From CAYHEQ01 sp964355795 (GTDB lineage Bacteria > Patescibacteriota > JACPGU01), in NCBI GenBank assembly GCA_964355795.1, contig CAYHEQ010000006.1, positions 1 through 29,228 on the forward strand: 29,228 nt of DNA, read 5' to 3'. The position numbers were made by a program, and so were the translations under genes. Below, piece after piece: positions 5,225-11,022 of the stretch (position 1 is the stretch's first letter; every line of letters begins with the position of its first letter). The notes below the pieces were generated by a model, which searched no databases, had not been told where the DNA came from, and saw only the letters and a list, made by a program, of their open reading frames with translations.

Positions 5225-6313
5225 ATGCAATTCTTACTTACTTGGCTTCCGACTATTATCGTTTTCATCCTGATGCTCGCCGTGCTAGTGCTGGCGCACG
5301 AATTCGGGCACTTCATCATGGCAAAAAGAGCGGGGATGACGGTGGAAGAATTTGGTTTCGGTTTTCCGCCGAGACTTTTTGGCAAAAAATGGCGGGGGAC
5401 GCTTTATTCTTTCAATCTGCTCCCGCTAGGTGGCTTTGTTCGAATCTTGGGCGAAGGGGAGGAGAGTCATGATAAGGGCGCTTTCGGCAATAAGCCAATC
5501 ATGGCGCGCCTGGCAGTTATCGTGGCTGGCGTTATCATGAATATCCTTTTGGCCTATGTGGCGGTGGCCATTTCTTTTTGGGCAATGATGCCACCGATCG
5601 TGACGATGACCAATCCCACGCAATACGGGGGCAGAGTGGTGGCAGGCTCAGGCGATTCCCAGATTCGCGATATTGCCACAGGAAGCCTCGCTGAAAAAAA
5701 TGACATTAGAGCCGGCGACATTATTCTTTCTCTCAATAATACAGAAGAGCCCAATGTCATTGATGTCCGATCGACGATGCTGGCCAACAAAGGCGGAGAT
5801 ATTCATCTCAAAATAAAAAGAGGAGAAGAAATTTTCGAAAAAAATATCGCGGTGGGCGATAGCGATGTTCTGGGCGTGGGCTTGGGTTATAATATCAAAA
5901 AGGTGCGCTATGTCTGGTGGCAAGTGCCGTATTGGGCGCTACTGGAAACGGGCAAGATTTTGCAACTGACAGTTCTGGGTATTGTCGGACTTTTCTCCTC
6001 GCTTTTTGTTTCGCACGTGGTGCCGGACGAAGTGGGCGGGCCGGTAGCTATCTTTGGCATTACCTCGGTTGTCGTGCAATTGGGCTTCACCTATATTTTG
6101 GCTCTGCTCATCAATCTCTCAATGAGCTTGGCGGTGATTAATATCCTACCTTTTCCGGCGCTGGACGGTGGACGGCTGGTTTTCCTCATTGTGGAAAAAT
6201 TGCGTGGGCGGCGCGTGGCGCAAAAAGTGGAAACGGCTATTCACAATCTCGGCTTTATTTTGCTTTTGGCGCTCCTGGTTCTTTTGACCTGGCGGGATGT
6301 GGCGAGATTTTAG
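5225..6313 (+). CDS. rseP: Site-2 protease, RseP/M50 family
   Basis: This is an intramembrane zinc metalloprotease of the RseP/YaeL type. The first membrane helix carries HEFGH (H25, E26, H29). The second zinc motif is NILPFPALDGG with D314. Between them is one PDZ-like domain (about 125-205), whereas E. coli RseP has two. Further hydrophobic segments lie near 95-120, 240-265, 280-305 and at the C-terminus (about 340-355). At 362 aa the length suits single-PDZ forms. In model bacteria it cleaves anti-sigma factors or leftover signal peptides; the substrate here is unknown. The ATG directly follows the spacer repeat and lacks a Shine-Dalgarno. Confidence 0.95.
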   Translation: MQFLLTWLPTIIVFILMLAVLVLAHEFGHFIMAKRAGMTVEEFGFGFPPRLFGKKWRGTLYSFNLLPLGGFVRILGEGEESHDKGAFGNKPIMARLAVIVAGVIMNILLAYVAVAISFWAMMPPIVTMTNPTQYGGRVVAGSGDSQIRDIATGSLAEKNDIRAGDIILSLNNTEEPNVIDVRSTMLANKGGDIHLKIKRGEEIFEKNIAVGDSDVLGVGLGYNIKKVRYVWWQVPYWALLETGKILQLTVLGIVGLFSSLFVSHVVPDEVGGPVAIFGITSVVVQLGFTYILALLINLSMSLAVINILPFPALDGGRLVFLIVEKLRGRRVAQKVETAIHNLGFILLLALLVLLTWRDVARF

Positions 6314-6391
6314 GTTTCGTCTAAAATCTTGACGGAGGAACAAAAGAACCGAAGAACTATGAGACAAAAAATGGCTGTATTATATCGTCGG

Positions 6392-6539
6392 GTTGTTGAC
6401 ACTTTGAGGAGACGTATCGTGGCTGAATGATCTTTTGGTCTACCTACCACCTTGCTCTTGATCTGAGGTTCGACCTTAAACATCTAATTCTCAAGGTTGA
6501 ACCTCTTGTCAGAAATATTTTTCTCAAAGTGTCAACAAC
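6392..6539. repeat. Nested inverted-repeat element A
   Basis: Outer arms of 17 bp, GTTGTTGACACTTTGAG (6392-6408) with its complement at 6523-6539, are perfect. Inner arms GAGGTTCGACCTT (6465-6477) and AAGGTTGAACCTC (6493-6505) pair with one G-T, around a 15-nt loop, and each is nearly self-palindromic. GTGGCTGAATGA (6419-6430) and AACCTCTTGTCAGA (6500-6513) recur in element C. The 327-nt gap after rseP (to 6640) holds this element and the terminator of the minus-strand gene; I see no gene in it. Confidence 0.85.
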
Positions 6540-6580
6540 GCTCTTAATTCTTACACATAAGCCAAATATAATTGGACAAA

Positions 6581-6610
6581 AAGAAAATCCCCCGCTTTTG
6601 AAGGCGAGGG
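6581..6610 (-). terminator. Terminator of the 63-aa gene
   Basis: On the minus strand CCCTCGC (6610-6604) pairs with GCGGGGG (6595-6589, one G-T), followed by ATTTTCTTTTT. Confidence 0.8.
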
Positions 6611-6640
6611 CACACGGGGTGAAGAGGAAGGCGGATTCTT

Positions 6641-6832
6641 TCAAACGAAGATGTCGAAACTTCCGCCGATGCCGGTGAAGCGTAGGTCGGATACATCGCT
6701 AAAGGTGAAATTGGTCGGAATTGCCTCTCTGGCTCGCAGGGTCTGCTCCACGATGTGAGTTCCGCCGGTGGCGGTCGTCATTTGCGTGTTGGACATGGCG
6801 GGATTGATACCGCTAACACCATTCATTCCCAT
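6641..6832 (-). CDS. Orphan 63-aa protein of unknown function
   Basis: The protein begins MGMNGVSGINPAMSNTQ and ends GIGGSFDIFV. It is rich in Gly, Asn, Thr and Ser, has no cysteine, no signal peptide and no membrane helix. The frame is open 14 codons further upstream, but GGAAGG lies about 8 nt before the second Met (6832), which I take as the start. A good promoter (6896-6924) and a terminator (6581-6610) bracket it, so it looks like a real and well-expressed small gene. I recognise no family. It is isolated on the minus strand among plus-strand genes. Confidence 0.65.
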   Translation of the reverse strand: MGMNGVSGINPAMSNTQMTTATGGTHIVEQTLRAREAIPTNFTFSDVSDLRFTGIGGSFDIFV

Positions 6833-6895
6833 ATTATCACCTTCCTTCCTTTCTGAAATTTCAAAAAAACGCACGCGCGCTCTTTCGATAGATTG

Positions 6896-6924
6896 ATTAT
6901 AGCATCAAAGCATTTTTTCCACAA
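6896..6924 (-). promoter_or_regulatory. Promoter of the 63-aa gene
   Basis: On the minus strand TTGTGG (6924-6919), a 17-nt spacer and TATAAT (6901-6896). It gives a 5' UTR of about 57 nt that ends in a clear Shine-Dalgarno. Confidence 0.7.
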
Positions 6925-6972
6925 AATATATTGTCGGCAGATGGTCTTTCGTGCTTTAATGAGTGAATATTC

Positions 6973-7203
6973 ATGAAGACAAAAATATCCATAACTCGCC
7001 ATGCAAAAAATAGGATGCGCTGGAGGGGCATAACTTTTAAAAACATCAAGTCAGTTCTGGAAAAGCCGGCAAAAACAGACAGAGGAGAATTTGGTCGAAT
7101 AAATTTGTATGGTATAATCAATAAGAAATGGTTAAAAGTTGTGTGTAGAAAAGAGCAGGACAAAATAATTATCATTAGCGCTCTATGGGGCGGTAAAATA
7201 TGA
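6973..7203 (+). CDS. DUF4258 domain protein, putative toxin-like partner
   Basis: The 76-aa protein has the DUF4258 pattern: ITRHAKNRMRWRGIT near the N-terminus (His9 and the following Arg residues) and a closing strand pair (INLYGIINKKWLKVVCRK, KIIIISALW). The family resembles RelE/BrnT-like small proteins and is often paired with DUF2283, which has led to toxin-antitoxin proposals; activity here is inference. Its TGA overlaps the ATG of the DUF2283 gene by ATGA. A possible promoter lies just upstream (TTGTCG, 18 nt, TTTAAT). The start has no strong Shine-Dalgarno. Confidence 0.8.
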   Translation: MKTKISITRHAKNRMRWRGITFKNIKSVLEKPAKTDRGEFGRINLYGIINKKWLKVVCRKEQDKIIIISALWGGKI

Positions 7204-7418
7204 TTACCGAATACGATTCTCAAGCGGACGCGCTGTACATCTTGGTCTCCAAAAAGAAAGAAAAGGTTGCCCGTAGTCAAGAGATAGAAGATGGTGTAGT
7301 GGTTGACTTTGACTCTTCCGGTAGAGTTATCGGTTTTGAAGTGCTAGACGCTTCCAAACGTTATGATAAAAAAGATATGGTTGATTTTACGCCAAGAAGA
7401 TTAGTGGTCACCAGATGA
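7200..7418 (+). CDS. DUF2283 family protein, putative antitoxin-like partner
   Basis: The 72-aa protein matches DUF2283: it starts ITEYDSQADALYILV and contains VVVDFDSSGRVIGFEVLDASKR, the D.dG.ivG.EilDAs pattern. It is a small beta-rich protein. It overlaps the upstream DUF4258 gene by 4 nt (ATGA) and the downstream proS gene by 4 nt (ATGA), so all three are probably translated by termination-reinitiation. The pairing with DUF4258 is recurrent in bacteria; tight coupling to an aminoacyl-tRNA synthetase is unusual. Confidence 0.85.
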   Translation: MITEYDSQADALYILVSKKKEKVARSQEIEDGVVVDFDSSGRVIGFEVLDASKRYDKKDMVDFTPRRLVVTR

Positions 7419-8566
7419 AACAATCCCAATATCGCATCAAAACTCTCAAAGAAACTCCCAAGGACGCGGACAATATCTCCACGGCCTTGCTTTCCCGCGC
7501 CGGTTTCATCGACAAATTGGCGGCGGGGATTTATTCCTTCCTGCCCTTGGGCTACCGTGTTTTGAAAAAAATCGAAGACATTATCAGACAAGAAATGGAC
7601 GCTATCGGCGGTCAAGAGATTTTGATGCCGGCGCTCCACCCCAGAGAAAATTGGGAAAAAACCGGTCGTTGGGGCAGTCTGGATGTTATCTTCAGGGTGA
7701 AATCGCGCGCCAATCAAGATTACGCGCTCGGCTCCACGCACGAGGAAATAGTCGCGCCTTTGGCCAAAGGCTTCATCAATTCTTACCGCGACCTGCCTCT
7801 TTATCTCTACCAAATCCAAACCAAATTTCGCGATGAACCGCGCGCCAAATCGGGACTGCTTCGCACCCGCGAATTTAGCATGAAAGACCTGTATTCTTTC
7901 CACGCTGACCAGGAGGATTTGGATAGGTTTTACGAAAAGGCTCAAAAAGCTTACGATAAAATTTATCAAAGGGTCGGGATAGGCCGGGAAACTTTCAAAA
8001 CCTACGCTGGCGGGGGGAGCTTTTCCAAATATTCGCACGAATACCAGACTCTGACCGAAGCCGGCGAGGATGAGATTTATTTTTGCGAAGATTGCCAAGT
8101 GGCCATCAATCGCGAAATCATTGACGACGAGAAAAAATGCCCTGAGTGCGGTCGCGCCAAGGACGATCTAGCGGTTTATAAGGCGATTGAGGTGGGGAAT
8201 ATTTTCAAACTAGGCACGAAATTTTCCGCGCCTTTTGAGCTCAATTATCTGGACAAAAATGGCCAGTCGCAACAAGTGATTATGGGCTGTTATGGTATCG
8301 GGCCATCGCGCGTTTTGGGCGCGGTGGTGGAAGTGCATCACGACGAGCGAGGTATCATCTGGCCGGAAGAGATTGCGCCTTTCAAGGTTCACTTAATCTT
8401 GCTGTCCCGAGAGGCCAAGGTGAAAAAAATCGCTGATGATCTTTACGATGATTTGACGGAAAAAAGGGTGGAGGTTTTGTATGACGATACTGACGATACC
8501 GCTGGGGTGAAATTTGCCAATTCAGATCTGATCGGGATCCCTTATCGAATTGTGTTTACCGACTAA
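7415..8566 (+). CDS. proS: Prolyl-tRNA synthetase, compact form, C-terminus cut by an in-frame stop
   Basis: Class II ProRS charges tRNA-Pro. Motif 2 is in FRDEPRAKSGLLRTREF (about 139-154) and motif 3 in GCYGIGPSRVLGAVVE (291-306). Instead of the large INS editing domain there is a short insertion with four cysteines (C224, C227, C242, C245), a likely zinc ribbon. The anticodon-binding domain follows. The frame stops after VFTD (383 aa) at TAA 8564-8566. The next 31 codons in the same frame (8567-8659) encode TTGEGKVEVKKR..., the family's normal C-terminus, and end at TAA 8660-8662. Full length would be about 415 aa. A nonsense change, readthrough or sequence error are the options. The start overlaps DUF2283 by ATGA. 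Confidence 0.93.
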   Translation: MKQSQYRIKTLKETPKDADNISTALLSRAGFIDKLAAGIYSFLPLGYRVLKKIEDIIRQEMDAIGGQEILMPALHPRENWEKTGRWGSLDVIFRVKSRANQDYALGSTHEEIVAPLAKGFINSYRDLPLYLYQIQTKFRDEPRAKSGLLRTREFSMKDLYSFHADQEDLDRFYEKAQKAYDKIYQRVGIGRETFKTYAGGGSFSKYSHEYQTLTEAGEDEIYFCEDCQVAINREIIDDEKKCPECGRAKDDLAVYKAIEVGNIFKLGTKFSAPFELNYLDKNGQSQQVIMGCYGIGPSRVLGAVVEVHHDERGIIWPEEIAPFKVHLILLSREAKVKKIADDLYDDLTEKRVEVLYDDTDDTAGVKFANSDLIGIPYRIVFTD

Positions 8567-8662
8567 ACGACGGGGGAGGGGAAAGTGGAGGTCAAAAAAC
8601 GCGCTAGTTCTAAGGCGGAGCTAATGACGGAAAAAGAGGCGGTGAAGATGGTAAGCAAGTAA
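8567..8662 (+). pseudogene. proS: Displaced C-terminal codons of proS
   Basis: The frame continues directly from the proS stop as 31 sense codons. They begin TTGEGKVEVKKRASS and end in an amphipathic EKEAVKMVSK tail, as expected for the last strand and helix of the ProRS anticodon-binding domain. The separating codon TAA would be Lys if AAA. No independent start or Shine-Dalgarno is present. The closing stop lies in the second unit of the octamer array. Confidence 0.8.
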
Positions 8663-8707
8663 GCGAGTAAGTGGGTCAGCTGGTAGGCCAGTAAGCGGGT
8701 AATTTAC
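8652..8707. repeat. Octamer array at the end of proS
   Basis: Seven 8-nt units of consensus TAAGCRRG (some degraded to TCAGCTGG, TAGGCCAG) begin inside the last proS codons and supply its distal stop. It is the same unit as at 3232 and 10357. Confidence 0.85.
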
Positions 8708-8794
8708 CTGCCTGCAGGTGGTGAGGCAAGAATCCAGAACAGCAAGAAGAGGATAAAAACACGACCTATAATTCACGGTCGTGAATTATAGGTC
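8706..8794. repeat. Two palindromes in the proS-M23 gap
   Basis: ACCTGCCTGCAGGT (8706-8719) is a 6-bp palindrome with a 2-nt centre. A 15-bp near-perfect palindrome (8763-8777 with 8780-8794, beginning GACCTATAATTCAC) uses the TATAGGTC word of the repeats at 21-55 and 2727-2756. No coding sequence is seen here; a run of nine G follows at 8843-8851. Confidence 0.7.
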
Positions 8795-8873
8795 ATGTGT
8801 GTTATCGTACGTGGGGAATTCGTTTGACAGGAAGCAAGCGTAGGGGGGGGGTAGTTTGGGAAGAGGGGATTTC

Positions 8874-8938
8874 GTAGAGACACGGCATGCCGTGTCCAGA
8901 AATACAACAAGTTAGACACGATATATCGTGTCTCTACG
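8874..8938. repeat. GTAGAGACACG palindrome pair
   Basis: Two palindromes with centres GCATGC (8874-8896) and ATATAT (8913-8938) lie 16 nt apart. The left arm of the first (GTAGAGACACG) is also complementary to the right arm of the second (CGTGTCTCTAC), so they can fold singly or together. The same family is at 13978-14001 and 27687-27748. Confidence 0.8.
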
Positions 8939-8962
8939 GGGGAGGGGAAGAGGACTTTTTAT

Positions 8963-8991
8963 TTGACATTTAATCTAAAATATGGTATAAT
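8963..8991 (+). promoter_or_regulatory. Perfect consensus sigma70 promoter of the LysM/M23 gene
   Basis: TTGACA (8963-8968), exactly 17 nt, TATAAT (8986-8991), followed by GGTAGC. The lipoprotein promoter at 27798-27826 has the same GGTAGC after its -10 box. The predicted start near 8998 leaves a leader of about 250 nt. Confidence 0.9.
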
Positions 8992-8997
8992 GGTAGC

Positions 8998-9249
8998 GTC
9001 TTAAAAATAAGGATCTTTTGCAAACATTTGGGGGCGGTTTTACTCTGGTAGATTGACACCAAGTGGCAGTCGCGGTAGAATGGTTTGGTATCCTGTGGAA
9101 AACGCGGAAAAACGCGGATAAAAGTATTCGCGGAATCACGCGGAAAATAATTAAAACAGGATTGTTGAATGGTTTGTTTTACTGGTTTGCAAGGGGTTCA
9201 AAAGAGCCTGGAAGGTTGGGGAACCTAGGGGCTCAAAAGGTTGGTTTTT
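8998..9249 (+). promoter_or_regulatory. Long 5' leader of the LysM/M23 gene
   Basis: The leader has no convincing gene. At about 9100-9150 there are four GCGGA repeats. Immediately before the start a stable hairpin (GAGCC 9204-9208 with GGCTC 9230-9234; inner AGGTT 9213-9217 with AACCT 9222-9226) ends just ahead of the weak Shine-Dalgarno AAAGG. It could control translation. I recognise no known riboswitch. Confidence 0.5.
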
Positions 9250-10359
9250 ATGGGAAAACGTTTGAATTTTGTCAAAAAACTCGTAGAGAAATCATTTGAA
9301 TACAGCATCCACATCAGCCTCCTGGCGGTCGCGGTAGCTGTAATTTTTGGTGACCTTTTCTTTTTTGATATTAAAGAATTTAATACTGCTTGGGCCGAGC
9401 TGACTCCAGTGGAAAAAGTGGACGCCAAAAAGGCTGATTTTGTTTTGAACTATTTGACCAAGATCGCGCCTCCTTTGAGTGATGGAGAAGAAGGTCAGCA
9501 AGGTAGTTACGGCTTCCTCTCGGCCGAAGACGGTTCTTTGAGCCGACCGACTTTGCTCAATACTGTGGTTTCGGGCTTGGCTCGCGACAATATTACGACT
9601 TACAAAATCTCCGAAGGCGAGAGCTATTGGACTATCGCTTACAAATTTGAAATTACTATTGATACCTTGCGTTGGGTGAATAATATTGACGATATCAACA
9701 AAATCAAGCCCGGCCAAGAGCTCGTCATTCCGCCGGCCAATGGTCTAGTGCATACCGTCAAGGATGGTGATGATTTGGACAAAATCGCCCAACTTTACGG
9801 CATTGACAAGAATGTCATTGCTCAAAAGAACAAATTAGCTGACGCTTCTATCGCTAAAGATCAACAGCTCTTCATTCCCGGCGCGCGCAAATATACGAAG
9901 CCGAATTTCAATGCGTCTGTTCCGGCTAGCGCTTACGGTTACAATTTCTGGGACGGCCCCATTCAGAATGGCTCCGGTAGCTTCATCTGGCCGATTAGGT
10001 CTTCCGGGCGCTTCATCACGCAATACTTCACTTGGGTGACCAAGTATTACAAACATACGGGTATTGATATGGACTGGCGTAATGGCACGGATATCATCGC
10101 TTCCGATGCCGGTACGGTCGTGGCGGTAGTCTCTGGTTGGGGTGGCGGTTACGGCAATCACATCATCGTTGACCACGGCAATGGTTATCAGACGCTCTAC
10201 GGCCATATTGCCAAAAGCTTGGTGAATGTTGGGCAAAATGTTTCTGCCGGCCAATCTATTGCCGTCATGGGTAACACCGGTCGTTCTACTGGTCAGCACT
10301 TGCATTTTGAAATTCGTTACGATGGGGTAGCTTTGAACCCGCTGGCGTATGTGAAGTAA
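9250..10359 (+). CDS. LysM and M23 peptidoglycan endopeptidase, membrane-anchored
   Basis: This is a probable cell-wall hydrolase. An N-terminal membrane helix (about 19-38, LLAVAVAVIFGDLFFF) is followed by two LysM repeats (about 113-160, TYKISEGESYWTIAYKF to LVIPP; and 164-210, HTVKDGDDLDKIAQLYGI). A C-terminal LytM/M23 domain (about 250-367) has the zinc ligands in HTGIDMD and HLHFE and the GNHIIVDHGNGYQTLYGHI segment. LysM binds glycan and M23 cuts cross-links. I chose the ATG at 9250 (369 aa) over an in-frame TTG at 9241 because AAAGG fits the spacing. It is a single-gene unit with consensus promoter, long leader and strong terminator. The stop begins an octamer array. Confidence 0.92.
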   Translation: MGKRLNFVKKLVEKSFEYSIHISLLAVAVAVIFGDLFFFDIKEFNTAWAELTPVEKVDAKKADFVLNYLTKIAPPLSDGEEGQQGSYGFLSAEDGSLSRPTLLNTVVSGLARDNITTYKISEGESYWTIAYKFEITIDTLRWVNNIDDINKIKPGQELVIPPANGLVHTVKDGDDLDKIAQLYGIDKNVIAQKNKLADASIAKDQQLFIPGARKYTKPNFNASVPASAYGYNFWDGPIQNGSGSFIWPIRSSGRFITQYFTWVTKYYKHTGIDMDWRNGTDIIASDAGTVVAVVSGWGGGYGNHIIVDHGNGYQTLYGHIAKSLVNVGQNVSAGQSIAVMGNTGRSTGQHLHFEIRYDGVALNPLAYVK

Positions 10360-10388
10360 GCTAGTAAGCTGGTCAGCTAATAAGCAAA
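10357..10388. repeat. Octamer array starting at the M23 gene stop
   Basis: Four 8-nt units of the TAAGCTRG type start with the stop codon TAA, as after tsf and proS. Confidence 0.85.
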
Positions 10389-10390
10389 TG

Positions 10391-10432
10391 ATGCAAAAAC
10401 TCCACCGTTTACGAACGGCGGAGTTTTTGCAT
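10391..10432. terminator. Bidirectional-looking terminator after the M23 gene
   Basis: ATGCAAAAACTCC (10391-10403) pairs perfectly with GGAGTTTTTGCAT (10420-10432), with an inner CCG/CGG. The TTTTT on the 3' side serves as the T tract. Confidence 0.9.
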
Positions 10433-10495
10433 GTGGATAACCGCCTCTTTCGGAAATTTCCTTAATAGTTTAGAATTAAGATGTTAGTTTCATAA

Positions 10496-10617
10496 GCGTT
10501 GTTCATACTTTTGAAAGAAGTTTAGCCTCGTCCGAGATAGCCTCGTCCGAGGTTCGACCTTAGCTTCGAAACTTCTTCAAGGTCGAACCTCTTTACTCCT
10601 GTCGGTTAAAGTATAAA
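10496..10617. repeat. Nested inverted-repeat element B
   Basis: The inner arms GAGGTTCGACCTT (10549-10561) and AAGGTCGAACCTC (10579-10591) are perfect complements around 17 nt, each nearly self-palindromic. The outer left arm GCGTTGTTCATACTTTTGA matches element C almost exactly, including TTTTGAAAGAAGTTTAG. The right outer arm is partly lost: AAAGTAT still pairs, then an A run. A 15-nt tandem duplication (10523-10537, 10538-10552) lies before the left inner arm. The gap 10433-10671 holds this element and no gene that I can see. Confidence 0.8.
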
Positions 10618-10671
10618 AAAACTTTGATTTCTTACGTAAAGACTAAACATAAAAATATAAAGGAGGCCACT

Positions 10672-11022
10672 ATGTCTTTTGTCGATCTCGAACCGGAAAA
10701 ATTAATTGACGCCAGTATCTTTGAATTGCTGGGCATTGACGATGCCAGTCAGGAACAAAAAAATAAAATTATGGCCGATGTGACGCGGACGATTCAAAAT
10801 AGAGTGGTCGCGCGGATTTTGGATAGTCTAAGCGAGGACGATACGGCTCAATTTGAAAAAGCTCTCGATGAAGGCGATGAGGCCACCAAAGCCTTTTTGG
10901 CTACCCATAATGTGGACGCGACCAAATTGGCTACGGAGGAAGCCATCACTTACAAAGTAGAATTATTAGCGATGGTAGAATCTGCCGAAGAAAATAAAAA
11001 GAACATCAATACCAATGGCTGA
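10672..11022 (+). CDS. DUF5663-like protein
   Basis: The 116-aa acidic, all-helical protein has the pattern I associate with DUF5663 of Patescibacteria: an N-terminal LLGID segment, DVTRTIQNRVVARILDSLSEDD in the middle, then FEKALDEGDEATKAFL. The role is unknown. The ATG at 10672 is chosen over one 16 codons upstream because AAGGAGG lies 6 nt before it. Its TGA lies 5 nt beyond the ATG of the next gene (8-nt overlap), so the two are coupled. Such proteins are often found beside large membrane or secretion-related proteins, but I cannot assign a partner function. Confidence 0.8.
   Translation: MSFVDLEPEKLIDASIFELLGIDDASQEQKNKIMADVTRTIQNRVVARILDSLSEDDTAQFEKALDEGDEATKAFLATHNVDATKLATEEAITYKVELLAMVESAEENKKNINTNG

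Noticed and set aside
6427..6678. Open frame of 83 codons after rseP
   Set aside because: It is made of the inverted-repeat element A and runs into the opposite-strand 63-aa gene and its terminator.
9063..9299. Open frame of 78 codons before the M23 gene
   Set aside because: It lies in the leader of the M23 gene, runs over GCGGA repeats, overlaps the true start, and lacks a Shine-Dalgarno and family motifs.
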